Part shown: in pieces, positions 7,467-16,381 of the stretch
How positions within the stretch are numbered: the first letter of the stretch is position 1
Layout of the letters: every line of letters starts with the position of its first letter
Assembly (NCBI GenBank): GCA_024233975.1
Contig: JACKOX010000029.1
Coordinates: forward strand, 1 to 37,717
From: Rhodanobacteraceae bacterium
Lineage (GTDB): Bacteria; Pseudomonadota; Gammaproteobacteria; Xanthomonadales; Xanthomonadaceae
DNA: 37,717 bases
Reading direction: 5' to 3'
Program-made: the position numbers and the translations under genes
Notes under the pieces: generated by a model
Told to the model about the DNA's origin: nothing
What the model saw: the letters and a program-made list of their open reading frames with translations, nothing else
The model's database searches: none

Positions 7467-9212
7467 ATGGTTCAGTTTTCCCGAGTAGCGCCCCGCCTAA
7501 TCATTGCCCTGCTGTTGGCCAGCGGCCTTGCCGCCTGCCAGAAGGGCGAAGACGCCGCCACAGCGCCCGCCGCCGGAGAAGCGCCTGCGTCGGTGAATGA
7601 CGCCGCGACTGATACCGCATCGCCCGCGCACAGCTTCGGTCCGGAAATCTCCGCCGAGGATTTCGCCCAGCACGTCAAGGTGCTGTCTTCGGATGAATTC
7701 GGCGGTCGTTCGCCGGGCGGCAAGTTCGAGGAGCTGACGATCAACTACCTGAAGGCGCAGTTCGAGCGCCTGGGCCTGCAGCCGGGCAATGGCGACAGCT
7801 ACTTGCAGGAAGTGCCGGCCGTGGGCATGCAGGCCGCCACCGACACTACGATGACGCTGACCGTGGACGGCAAGGCCGAGACCCTGAAGCAGGGCGAGGA
7901 CATGGTGCTGGTCAGCACGCAGGGCAAGCCGGAAATCAACGTGGCCGACAGCGAGCTGGTGTTCGTCGGCTACGGCATCAACGCGCCGGAGGCCGGCTGG
8001 AACGACTATGCCGGCATCGACGTCAAGGGCAAGACGGTGGTCATTCTGGTCAACGATCCCGGCTTCGCCAGCCAGGACCCGTCGCTGTTCCAGGGCAAGC
8101 GCATGACCTACTACGGGCGCTGGACCTACAAGTACGAGGAAGCCGCACGGCAGGGCGCCGCCGCGGCGCTGATCATCCACCAGACCGACGCCGCCGGCTA
8201 TGGCTGGGACGTGGTCCGCAACAGCTGGACCGGGCAGGAGTTCCATCTGCCGGCCAGCGTTGATCCGGCACCTCGACTGCCGTTGTCCGGCTGGCTGACC
8301 GGTGAATCGGCGAAGCACCTGTTCGAGCGCAGCGGCCTTGACCTGGCCAAGCTGCAGGCTGAAGCGGGCAAGCCTGGCTTCAAGGCAGTGCCGATGGCGG
8401 CGACGCTGAGTGCCGATCTGCACAGCACCATCACCGAAGCCAAGTCGCACAACGTGATGGCGCTGCTGCCGGGCACCGAGCATCCCGACGAAGCCATCAT
8501 CTATATGGCGCACTGGGACCACCTGGGCACGCAGCCGGACTACGAGGGTGACGACAAGATCTTCAACGGTGCGGTCGACAACGCCACCGGCGTCGCCGGC
8601 GTGCTGGAGATCGCCGAGCGTTTCGTCACCGAAGCCAAGCCCAAGCGCAGCGTGCTGTTCATGCTGGTGACGCTGGAGGAATCTGGCCTGCTGGGTTCCG
8701 GCTACTACGTGCAGAACCCGGTGATCCCGCTGAAGGATACGGTGGCGGTCATCAACCTCGACGCGATGAGCGTGGTCGGTCGCGCCAAGGACATGGTGGT
8801 GATCGGCTACGGCAATTCCGAGCTGGAAGATATCCTGAAGCCTGCCGCCGCTTTCCAGGGACGCGAGCTGCACGCCGAATCTGCGCCGGAGCGTGGCTAC
8901 TTCTTCCGTTCGGATCACTTCAACTTCGCCAAGGCCGGCGTGCCGGCCCTCTACACCAAGTCCGGCCTCGACATGCGCGACGGTGGCGAGGCGGCCGGTG
9001 AAGCAGAGCTCAACGACTACACCAAGAACCGCTACCACAGCCCTCGAGACGAGTTTGATCCGAACTGGGACCTGGGTGGCGTAGTCGAGGATCTGAACGT
9101 ACTGGACCACGTCGGTCGCCAATTGGCCAACTCCGACCAGTGGCCGAACTGGTACGAAGGCAACGCATTCAAGGCCACGCGTGATGCGCAGCGGGCGGCG
9201 GCGTCCGACTGA
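7467..9212 (+). CDS. M28 family metallopeptidase, lipoprotein
   Basis: This predicted zinc aminopeptidase of family M28 has 581 residues. The N-terminus has a lipobox (LAAC, Cys24), then an Ala/Asp/Thr-rich linker (25-55). Residues about 150-310 form an inserted PA-like domain (VFVGYGINAPEAGWNDYAG, GKTVVILVNDPG). The M28 core shows MAHWDH (His349, Asp351), NGAVDNATG (Asp371), LEESG (catalytic Glu404 and ligand Glu405), NLDAMS (Asp432) and SDHFNF (His484), so all five metal ligands are present. It probably trims peptides at the cell surface or in the periplasm. A bidirectional terminator separates it from a second, convergent M28 gene. Confidence 0.93.
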   Translation: MVQFSRVAPRLIIALLLASGLAACQKGEDAATAPAAGEAPASVNDAATDTASPAHSFGPEISAEDFAQHVKVLSSDEFGGRSPGGKFEELTINYLKAQFERLGLQPGNGDSYLQEVPAVGMQAATDTTMTLTVDGKAETLKQGEDMVLVSTQGKPEINVADSELVFVGYGINAPEAGWNDYAGIDVKGKTVVILVNDPGFASQDPSLFQGKRMTYYGRWTYKYEEAARQGAAAALIIHQTDAAGYGWDVVRNSWTGQEFHLPASVDPAPRLPLSGWLTGESAKHLFERSGLDLAKLQAEAGKPGFKAVPMAATLSADLHSTITEAKSHNVMALLPGTEHPDEAIIYMAHWDHLGTQPDYEGDDKIFNGAVDNATGVAGVLEIAERFVTEAKPKRSVLFMLVTLEESGLLGSGYYVQNPVIPLKDTVAVINLDAMSVVGRAKDMVVIGYGNSELEDILKPAAAFQGRELHAESAPERGYFFRSDHFNFAKAGVPALYTKSGLDMRDGGEAAGEAELNDYTKNRYHSPRDEFDPNWDLGGVVEDLNVLDHVGRQLANSDQWPNWYEGNAFKATRDAQRAAASD

Positions 9213-9231
9213 TCGACATCGATGTAAACAA

Positions 9232-9265
9232 CGAAAACGCCGGGCACCGCCCGGCGTTTTCGTTT
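9232..9265. terminator. Bidirectional terminator between two convergent M28 peptidase genes
   Basis: A perfect 14-bp stem (CGAAAACGCCGGGC paired with GCCCGGCGTTTTCG) has a 3-base loop. The A-run and T-run on the two arms provide U-tracts for both directions. It lies 20 bases after the plus-strand gene and 23 bases beyond the minus-strand gene. Confidence 0.92.
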
Positions 9266-9287
9266 GCCATCGGGACCTGCCGATCCG

Positions 9288-10967
9288 TCAGGGGCAGGAA
9301 ACGCCCTGTGGTTTGGTCAGACGCGTGAGCGGCATGCTGCCGGCCTCTAATTCCACGCCTTCCAGAGGCACCCATTCGGCCAGCGCGTGGTTGCAGTCCG
9401 TGAAGCTGATGGTCAGTGATCCCCAGGGCATGTAGGTAATGCCATTGGGCTGTGCACTGGGCGGGAATGTCCCGCCCGTGGTGGTGCTGAGATCGAAGCT
9501 GGCCACGTTGACGGTGAGTGTTCCCGAACCCACGATCCAGTAGTAGTTGCCATCCGGCGTGTAGGTGTACCAGGCGACAACCATGCCGCCGTCGTTGGTG
9601 GCCTCGACGTTGAAACCCTGTCCATTCTGCGCCGGGTCGAACCAGTAGCCGTCCCAGGCATTGCTGCCGAGCTTGGCATTGGCCAGTTTGGCTGCGCCAA
9701 GCACGGCAACCTTGATGATTTCGCCGGCCATTTCCGGGCTGAGATGATCGGCGACATCGGCACTGGTGTGGTACGGGACATAGCGCTCAAAGTCGTTTTC
9801 GATCAACAGCGCAGCAGGAATGCCGGCCTCCAGATAGGGAACATGGTCGCTTCGACCGAGTCCCTGGCTGATTTCAACCTCGAGGCGGGTGTAGGTGGTG
9901 GCGAGGCTGGCCAGCAGATCGGAAAGCTCTTCACCTATCGGATAGCTGTCGAGAAGCAGGTCGAGTCGGCGGTCGCCGTTATAGGCGATCATGTCCATGT
10001 TGATCATTCCTTCGATCTCCAGTCCGGACTGCTGCGCGGCCTGTACCTGGCCATAGCTGCCGTAAAGGCCGCGTTCCTCGAGTCCGAAGCAGACAAACAT
10101 CAGGCCCAGTTCCGTATCGACGGACTGCAGGACACGGGCAGCTTCGATCACGCCGGCGCAGCCGCTGCCGTTGTCCTCGGCGCCGGGCGATGGCTGGCTG
10201 TCGTCAAAGTTGGCATTGCGCGAATCGAGGTGTGCGCCGATCACGACCACGCGCTCGCTGGAGCCAGGGCGGAATCCGATGATGTTGTAGGTGCGGCCGC
10301 TCTTGGCGAATATCGGCAGGTTGGCTGGTGGCACGAACGCCTGGATGCTGACATCGAGGTTGAGCTCCTCGAAGGCCTGGCCGACGACACCCAGTGCAGC
10401 CTGGAAGCCATCTTCGGATTGCCGGTCATAGCTGGCCAGCCGTTCCAGCGTGCGGAACCAGCGATCAGGCTGCACCTTGGCGGCAAGGCTGGTCAATTCC
10501 GGTGTGGGCAGTGCCTTGGCGATGTTCCGGTTGGCGGTCTGGTAGGAAAGGACCTGCCGTCCACCGAGACGGTGCTCGCCGGTTTTCCCGGCGCCTTTTT
10601 CCACGAACCAGCGGCTGTTGGCGCCGGTCAGGTCGGGACCTTCGCGGTGTTCGTCCTCGCCATTGGGCAGATGGTGGATGCGCGGCAGGGCGGTCAGCTG
10701 ATCGAGGCGGGTGTCGTCGAGGCGCTTGAGCAGGCGATGCTGCGATGTCAGCTCCCGCGACAGGCTGGCGGTCGATTTGCCCTGCGTTTGCAGCATCAGG
10801 CGCTCGCCGAGTTCGTTCCAGTCGTCCACGCGGGCATCGCTCTTGAGCTGCGCGACGGCCGCCGGGCCGGCACGGTCAATGTCGGCCACGATCACCGACG
10901 GCGAGGCCAGCAGGCAGGCGGGTGCGAGCAGCATCCCCGCGGCGAGCAGTGTCGAAAGGCGCTTCAT
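9288..10967 (-). CDS. Secreted M28 aminopeptidase with C-terminal GYWF-type domain
   Basis: This exported zinc aminopeptidase has about 559 residues. After a signal peptide (MKRLSTLLAAGMLLAPACLLA) there is a propeptide-like region to about residue 160, then the M28 catalytic domain with GAHLDS, SPGAEDNGSG, CFGLEERG, INMDMIAY and GRSDHVPY, all metal ligands kept. The last ~110 residues begin WDGYWFDPAQNGQGFNVEA and contain WYTYTPDGNYYW. This accessory domain recurs at the C-termini of secreted proteins in Xanthomonadales and probably helps with surface or substrate binding (inference). The ATG at 10967 is chosen over 10979 because GGAG sits 6 bases before it. It differs from the neighbouring M28 lipoprotein, so it is not a recent duplicate. 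Confidence 0.92.
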   Translation of the reverse strand: MKRLSTLLAAGMLLAPACLLASPSVIVADIDRAGPAAVAQLKSDARVDDWNELGERLMLQTQGKSTASLSRELTSQHRLLKRLDDTRLDQLTALPRIHHLPNGEDEHREGPDLTGANSRWFVEKGAGKTGEHRLGGRQVLSYQTANRNIAKALPTPELTSLAAKVQPDRWFRTLERLASYDRQSEDGFQAALGVVGQAFEELNLDVSIQAFVPPANLPIFAKSGRTYNIIGFRPGSSERVVVIGAHLDSRNANFDDSQPSPGAEDNGSGCAGVIEAARVLQSVDTELGLMFVCFGLEERGLYGSYGQVQAAQQSGLEIEGMINMDMIAYNGDRRLDLLLDSYPIGEELSDLLASLATTYTRLEVEISQGLGRSDHVPYLEAGIPAALLIENDFERYVPYHTSADVADHLSPEMAGEIIKVAVLGAAKLANAKLGSNAWDGYWFDPAQNGQGFNVEATNDGGMVVAWYTYTPDGNYYWIVGSGTLTVNVASFDLSTTTGGTFPPSAQPNGITYMPWGSLTISFTDCNHALAEWVPLEGVELEAGSMPLTRLTKPQGVSCP

Positions 10968-11052
10968 GGCGATCTCCATCCTTGCCTTTGGGCAGTCTAG
11001 CGTTGTTGTCGCCGTTTCCGGCTTGCGCTTCCTGCGCGTCTGTCGTGGCGGC

Positions 11053-11991
11053 TCAGCGCAGGAATTCGCGCAGTGATGCCGCCGTGGCTTCAGGCTGCTC
11101 CATCATCGGCATGTGGTTGCAGCCATCCAGCATCACCGTCCGCGAAAGTTGCAGACCGGCGGCCCAGATGGTGGCGGCGCTGGGATCGATGACGCGGTCA
11201 TCCCGGCACCAGAGCAGCAGCGTTTGGGCCTCAATGTCCGGCGCCAGCTGGCCGGGCAGAAATGCCTGGTCGCCGCGCGCGATGGCATCCAGCACGCGCT
11301 GCTCGAATCCGGCATCGGCGATGCGCCGGTCGACCAGCGCCTGGTCGATGGGCCAGGGCACGAAGGGTGGTGATTCGAAGACGGTGGCGAGGTAGCGCTT
11401 CAGGCTTGCGCGATCATTCACTGCAAACGGGTTTTCACCGGCCAGCACGGCGAGGCCGAAGTCATTGTCCTTGAAGCGCACGCCGGCGGCGTCCATCAGC
11501 ACCAGTTGATCAACCTGCTGCGGATGTCGTGCGGCCAGCACCGCGACGATGCCGCCACCCATGGAATGGCCCACCAGATCGACGGGGCCTGCGACAACGG
11601 TATCGATGAAATGCGACAGGTTCTCCGCCTGCGCGGCGAAGCCCGGATCGGCGCCTGCCTTGCGTTCGCTGTCGTTCCAGCCCGGAAGGTCGGGAATCAG
11701 CACCCGTCGATCGCTGGCAAGCACGCGTACGATCGGCAACCAGTTGTCCTTGCTGCCGGTAAAGCCGTGCACCAGCACCAGTGGCGGCTTGTCGCTGTCA
11801 CTGCCGGCTTCGAGATACGACCAGCGAATACCGTCGATCTTGGCCTCGTGTTCGGTAGCGCCGGCCAATTGCTGCTGCAGCCAGAGCAACGCCTGCAGAT
11901 GCCACTCGGGTCGCAGGCCGCCGCTAAGCAGCACCGCCGCCAGCAGGGCCAGCGGCAGTGCGATCAGCCAGCGGCGCCTATTTCGCGGCAT
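11053..11991 (-). CDS. Alpha/beta hydrolase, membrane-anchored
   Basis: This serine hydrolase of the alpha/beta fold has about 312 residues. An N-terminal hydrophobic segment (WLIALPLALLAAVLLS) after basic residues is a signal anchor or uncleaved signal. The core shows LVLVHGFTGSKDNW (oxyanion loop), the nucleophile elbow GHSMGGG (Ser143), WCRDDRVI (Asp265) and GCNHMPMMEQP (His293), so the triad is complete. A cap domain lies at about 170-250. Substrate is unknown; esterases, lipases and epoxide hydrolases share these motifs. MPRNRRRW (ATG at 11991) is preferred over the upstream ATG at 12060, which would lie deep in the preceding gene. The start overlaps the M1 aminopeptidase gene by 14 bases, so the two are probably translated together. 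Confidence 0.88.
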   Translation of the reverse strand: MPRNRRRWLIALPLALLAAVLLSGGLRPEWHLQALLWLQQQLAGATEHEAKIDGIRWSYLEAGSDSDKPPLVLVHGFTGSKDNWLPIVRVLASDRRVLIPDLPGWNDSERKAGADPGFAAQAENLSHFIDTVVAGPVDLVGHSMGGGIVAVLAARHPQQVDQLVLMDAAGVRFKDNDFGLAVLAGENPFAVNDRASLKRYLATVFESPPFVPWPIDQALVDRRIADAGFEQRVLDAIARGDQAFLPGQLAPDIEAQTLLLWCRDDRVIDPSAATIWAAGLQLSRTVMLDGCNHMPMMEQPEATAASLREFLR

Positions 11992-13846
11992 CCGCCTTGG
12001 CCAGCAGGGCCTCCACCGAACCCGAGGTGATCGGATGGTAGCCGGCCTTGGCTTCGGCATAGACCTCGCGGGCCAGCTTCAGGTTGTCGCCACCGGCTTC
12101 GATCAGCGCGCGGTAGGTCGGCATGATCAGCTTGCGACGGCCGATGCGCTTGAGGAATTCGGCGATGGCCGGACGTGCCTCGAAATAGCCGCTGCGCACG
12201 GTCAGCGGGTACCAGCGCTGGGCGATCTCGCCGTTGCGGGTGCCGGTGAAATGGAAGGCCTGATCAAGCTCGACCAGCTGCGCGTTGCTGAGGGTTTCCG
12301 GCATACCTTCGAGGAAATGCACCCATTCCTGAGTGATCCAGTCGGCGGTCTTGATGTCGGAGGCAACGCCCTTGCCATCGAGCCAGCGCTGGCGGGCCTT
12401 GTCCACCGCGTCCAGGCGCTCGGAGGTCGCGCGCTTGGCGAACTTCGGAATGCCCGGCTGGTTCAACCAGGCATCGAGTTCCTTCTCGGTCACCGCCTTG
12501 GGGTTCTTCGGCAGCAGGTTCTCGTGCAGGTAGGCCACGAACTCGGCGCTGTTGACGCTCTGGAAGGCGTGGCTATCGAACCAGCCGCGCAGGAATGGAT
12601 CGAACACTTCGCGACCGAAACGCTGCTCCAGGAACTGCAGGAACCAGGCGCCCTTCACGTAAGGTACGCCGCTGGAGACTTCATCAGGATCCGTCGTGCC
12701 CAGCGCAGGCATGGCCAGCGCCTGCCATTTCGGGTTCATTTCCTTCAGCTCCAGATCGAGGCCGTGCTGCGAGATCACGTCCTCCATCTGCGACTGTTCC
12801 TTGCCGTACAGCGCTTCGACCACGCGGTTCTCGACGTAGCTGGTGAAGCCCTCGTTCAGCCAGATGTCGTTCCAGCTGGCGTTGGTCACCAGGTTACCGG
12901 ACCAGCTGTGCGCCAGTTCGTGGGCGATCAGCGACACCAGCGACTTGTCGCCGACGATGACCGTGGGCGTGATGAAGCTGATGCGCGGGTTTTCCATGCC
13001 GCCGTAGGGGAAGCTCGGCGGCAGGATGAGCATGTCGTAGCGCTCCCAGCGATACGGGCCATACAGCGACTCGGTGGTCGCGATCATCTTTTCGGTGTCG
13101 GCGAACTCCACAGCCGCAGCTTCGATGGTGGCCGGTTCGGCCCAGACGCCGCTGCGCTCGGAGATCGGCTGGAATACCAGGTCGCCAGCGGCGATGGCCA
13201 TCAGGTAGGACGGAATCGGCTGGCGCATGCGGAACACGTAGTCGCCGTCGCGGGTGGCGTCGGTCTGGTTGTCCGCGCTCATCAGCACCATCAGGCTGGG
13301 ATCGGACTCGATGTGCGCGCTGTAGGTGTAGCGCACCGAAGGTGTGTCCTGCAGCGGTACCCAGCTACGCGCATGGATCGCCTGCGACTGGCTGAACATG
13401 AACGGCGACTTCTTGCCGGCGGTCATTTCCGGCGTCAGCCACTGCAGGCCGGAGGCCTGCGGCGAGGTCTGGTAGCGGATGCGTACGATCGGGTACTGGC
13501 GCGACATGTGGATGGTCAGCCTGCTGCCGAACAGCGGGTCGGCGTCGGCCAGTTCCCAGTTGAGGCGATGCCAGCCGCCTTCGACCGACTTGCCCAGCAC
13601 CTTCTCGATGGTCAGGTCGCGGGTGTCGAGTACCAGGTCTCGGGCGTCGTCGGCGATCCAGTTGAGGCGCAGGTCGGCGCTGCCGCGCAGCTGCTTGTTC
13701 TCGAAGTCCACGCGCAGGTCGAGGCCGATGTCGGCGACGCGCACACGGTCCGGCTCGGCGTAGGAACTGTCGTCCACACGGGCCTGGGCAGTGCTGGCGA
13801 CGGCGATGGCGAAGAGGCTGGTCAAGGCGAGTAGCAGGCGCGACAT
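11978..13846 (-). CDS. M1 family aminopeptidase (leukotriene A4 hydrolase-like), exported
   Basis: This 622-residue zinc aminopeptidase has a signal peptide (MSRLLLALTSLFAIAVASTAQA). An N-terminal beta domain covers about 35-220, then the thermolysin-like domain with the exopeptidase motif GGMEN (282-286), the zinc site HELAHSWSGN (His309, Glu310, His313) and NEGFTSY (Glu332), and a C-terminal helical domain from about 450. The zinc site followed by LVTNASWNDIWLNEGF matches the LTA4 hydrolase/aminopeptidase B branch. The start at 13846 places the signal peptide at the N-terminus; the frame is open to 13903. It leads the run M1 - alpha/beta hydrolase - M28 on the minus strand and is divergent from the DUF5916 gene. 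Probably periplasmic peptide digestion. Confidence 0.93.
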   Translation of the reverse strand: MSRLLLALTSLFAIAVASTAQARVDDSSYAEPDRVRVADIGLDLRVDFENKQLRGSADLRLNWIADDARDLVLDTRDLTIEKVLGKSVEGGWHRLNWELADADPLFGSRLTIHMSRQYPIVRIRYQTSPQASGLQWLTPEMTAGKKSPFMFSQSQAIHARSWVPLQDTPSVRYTYSAHIESDPSLMVLMSADNQTDATRDGDYVFRMRQPIPSYLMAIAAGDLVFQPISERSGVWAEPATIEAAAVEFADTEKMIATTESLYGPYRWERYDMLILPPSFPYGGMENPRISFITPTVIVGDKSLVSLIAHELAHSWSGNLVTNASWNDIWLNEGFTSYVENRVVEALYGKEQSQMEDVISQHGLDLELKEMNPKWQALAMPALGTTDPDEVSSGVPYVKGAWFLQFLEQRFGREVFDPFLRGWFDSHAFQSVNSAEFVAYLHENLLPKNPKAVTEKELDAWLNQPGIPKFAKRATSERLDAVDKARQRWLDGKGVASDIKTADWITQEWVHFLEGMPETLSNAQLVELDQAFHFTGTRNGEIAQRWYPLTVRSGYFEARPAIAEFLKRIGRRKLIMPTYRALIEAGGDNLKLAREVYAEAKAGYHPITSGSVEALLAKADAAK

Positions 13847-13875
13847 GGCGGGATCCGGTTGACGATCAACCGCTG

Positions 13876-13881
13876 ATTGTA
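13876..13881 (-). promoter_or_regulatory. Candidate -10 for the M1 aminopeptidase gene
   Basis: The minus strand reads TACAAT 30 bases before the ATG at 13846. No recognisable -35 is seen 16-18 bases further up, so this is a -10-only candidate. The rest of the 186-base divergent region shows no other clear element. Confidence 0.35.
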
Positions 13882-14032
13882 GCGGACCCGCAGTTCCGCG
13901 CACCGTGAGGAAGGTCAGGTTTGGTGGCGACTGATCAGGCCTGCGTTCAGCAGCTGACGTTGAACGCGCAGAAAAGGTTTAAGTGACCAGTCGCACATGC
14001 CCTGCCGGATCGCGGCTCCGACAATGCGCGCC

Positions 14033-16282
14033 ATGAAAACGACCTCGAAAACTCTGGCGCTGGCCTGCGCCTTGATGTTCGTCGCGCCGGTATCGATGGC
14101 GCGCCAGGATGACGCCAACCTTGATGCCTTGGTTGGCGATGGCCCCGCTGTCGTCCACGACGTGCCGCGAATCGATGCGGAGATGACGGTCGATGGTCGT
14201 CTCGACGAGCCGTTCTGGGCAGACGCGGTACAGATCGCCATCGATGTCGAAACCCGTCCGGGCGACAACATCCGTGCCAGCGTTGCTGCCGTGGCCTACC
14301 TGGTCGACAACGGTCACGAGCTGCTGGTCGGCTTTCGTGCCGAGGATCCGGACCCATCCCAGATCCGCGCCTTTCTGCGCGATCGTGACAGTCTGTGGAA
14401 CGACGACTTCATCGGCATCACCATCGACACCTTCGACGACCAGCGTCGTGGCTACGAGTTCTACATCAACCCCCTGGGCGCGCAGGGCGACCTGATCATC
14501 GAGGAGGCCAGTGGTAACGAGGATTCCTCGTGGGATGGCCTCTGGGACAGCGCGGGGCAGATCACCGACTTCGGCTACACCGGCGAAATGCGCATCCCGT
14601 ATTCCACGCTGCGTTTCCAGAAATCCGGCGCGCCGCAGCAGTGGAGCATCGACGTGCTGCGCTTCCGGCCGCGCGACTACCGCTATCGCCTGTCCAACAA
14701 CCGCCTGCCGCGTGGTGCCAATTGCTATCTCTGCGAACTGTCCAAGCTTCGCGGCTTTGCCGATGCGAACCCGGGTCGTGACCTTGAGGTGACGCCGACG
14801 CTGACCGTGCGCAGTTCGCGGCATCGCATGCGTCCCGATCAGGACTGGCACAACGACGGCACCGATATCGAGCCCGGCGTCGACGTGAAGTGGGGCATCG
14901 GCCCGAACACCACGCTGAATGCCACGTTGAATCCGGACTTCTCGCAGGTCGAAGTGGATCAGGCGCAGCTCGACCTCAATACCACCTTCGCGCTGTTTTT
15001 CCCGGAGAAGCGGCCCTTCTTCCTCGAAGGCGCGGACTACTTCAGCACGCTGCTGGACGTCGTCTACACGCGCACCGTCGCGGATCCGGACTACGGTCTC
15101 CGGCTCACCGGCCGCCAGGGCCGGCACACCTACGGCGTCTTCGCAGCGCAGGATTCCGTCACGCAGATCCTGATTCCCGGTGTGCTGGGTTCGCATTTCG
15201 CGTTCCTTGACCAGGAAGCCCTGGCTGCGGCGGGTCGCTATCGTTATGACTTCGATGGTCAGGCCAGCGTCGGCGCCATCGCCACGCTGCGTGACGGCGA
15301 TGGCTACAGCAACAGCGTGATCGGCATCGATGGGCGCTGGCAGCGCGACGAACACACGCTTTCCGGGCAATACCTCACCAGCACCACCGACAATCCGCAT
15401 TCCATGGGAATGCCGGATCACCAGAGGGGTGATGCGCTGGCGGCGCGCTACCAGTTCAGTAATCGCGAGTGGGGTTACTACGGCAACTACGTGCGTTTCG
15501 ACGAAGGTTTCCGTGCCGACCTCGGCTTTATCTCGCAGGTCGGCTACGACAAGGCCGAGATTGGCGCCTCGCACAACTGGTATGGCGAGGAAGGCAAAGC
15601 GATCAACCAGATGCGCCTCAACGCCAACTGGGACATCACTCACGCCGAGGATGGTCGCCTGCTGGAACGCGAGCTTGAAGCTTATTTCGGCGTCAACGGA
15701 CCGATGCAGAGTTACGTCGAGCTGGGTGCGTTGACCCGTGTCCGCTACTGGGCCGGCCAGCTGTTCGATGAGCATTGGGGTGGGCTGTATGGCGAGTTCC
15801 AGCCACGGGCGGGACTCAGTCTGAATGCCTATCTGCGGCGAGGTCGGCAGATCGATTTCGCCAATGCCAAGCCGGCGCAGGTGACGGAGTTCCGCCCGGG
15901 CGGAACGGTCAACATCGGTCGCGGTTTCAGCGTGGAAGTGCGCCACACCTGGCAGCGGTTGTCGCGCGACGGTGGTGACGTGGTGAAGGCCAACCTCACA
16001 GACCTGCGCGTTGGCTGGCAGCTGGACCTGCGCCAGCGATTGCGTCTGGCGCTCCAGCGCGGCGATCTGGTGCGTGACACCGAGCTCTGGACCGGCACCG
16101 GCCATATCGATCAGCGCGAGCGAAAGATCGACATGCAGTTGATCTATTCCTACAAGATCAATCCGCGCACCGCACTGTACGCCGGCTATTCGGAAGGTCG
16201 CTTCGCCAATGACACCTTCAACGAGTTGTTTCCCGATGACCGCAGCCTGTTTGCCAAGCTGACCTACGCCTGGCAGCCCTGA
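14033..16282 (+). CDS. DUF5916 protein: CBM9-like domain plus predicted outer-membrane beta-barrel
   Basis: This exported protein has about 749 residues. A signal peptide (ALACALMFVAPVSMA) is followed by a CBM9-like beta-sandwich at about 45-235 (MTVDGRLDEPFWADAVQI, YEFYINPLGAQGDLIIEE, GYTGEMRIPYSTLRF). The DUF5916 part contains the family marker FFPEKRPFFLEGADYF. The last ~400 residues alternate polar and hydrophobic residues with frequent aromatics and end KLTYAWQP, as expected for an outer-membrane barrel with a C-terminal beta signal. DUF5916 proteins are usually found near secreted peptidases or TonB-dependent uptake genes; no function is established. The start at MKTTSK is preferred (a second ATG is three codons upstream). 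Two close Cys (NCYLCEL) may form a disulfide. Confidence 0.88.
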   Translation: MKTTSKTLALACALMFVAPVSMARQDDANLDALVGDGPAVVHDVPRIDAEMTVDGRLDEPFWADAVQIAIDVETRPGDNIRASVAAVAYLVDNGHELLVGFRAEDPDPSQIRAFLRDRDSLWNDDFIGITIDTFDDQRRGYEFYINPLGAQGDLIIEEASGNEDSSWDGLWDSAGQITDFGYTGEMRIPYSTLRFQKSGAPQQWSIDVLRFRPRDYRYRLSNNRLPRGANCYLCELSKLRGFADANPGRDLEVTPTLTVRSSRHRMRPDQDWHNDGTDIEPGVDVKWGIGPNTTLNATLNPDFSQVEVDQAQLDLNTTFALFFPEKRPFFLEGADYFSTLLDVVYTRTVADPDYGLRLTGRQGRHTYGVFAAQDSVTQILIPGVLGSHFAFLDQEALAAAGRYRYDFDGQASVGAIATLRDGDGYSNSVIGIDGRWQRDEHTLSGQYLTSTTDNPHSMGMPDHQRGDALAARYQFSNREWGYYGNYVRFDEGFRADLGFISQVGYDKAEIGASHNWYGEEGKAINQMRLNANWDITHAEDGRLLERELEAYFGVNGPMQSYVELGALTRVRYWAGQLFDEHWGGLYGEFQPRAGLSLNAYLRRGRQIDFANAKPAQVTEFRPGGTVNIGRGFSVEVRHTWQRLSRDGGDVVKANLTDLRVGWQLDLRQRLRLALQRGDLVRDTELWTGTGHIDQRERKIDMQLIYSYKINPRTALYAGYSEGRFANDTFNELFPDDRSLFAKLTYAWQP

Positions 16283-16381
16283 GTGCAAGGCGGGGAGCGC
16301 CGGTTCGACGGTATCGGTTCATCCCGCGCCGTTGATCCGGTGCTAGGGTAGGCCTCCCCGGATCTTGCAAAGGAGCTGCCA

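Noticed and set aside
7497..9122. 541-codon minus-strand open frame opposite the M28 lipoprotein gene
   Set aside because: Antisense shadow; the plus frame has all M28 metal ligands.
11549..13834. A 761-codon open frame on the plus strand opposite the M1 aminopeptidase and hydrolase
   Set aside because: It spans two overlapping real genes in antisense and its product is low in recognisable motifs.
13979..16288. A 769-codon open frame on the minus strand opposite the DUF5916 gene
   Set aside because: It is an antisense frame produced by GC-rich codon bias; the plus-strand protein has a signal peptide and family motifs, and the antisense product has none.
16344..16349. TAGGGT before the small secreted protein gene as a -10
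   Set aside because: No -35 at suitable distance.
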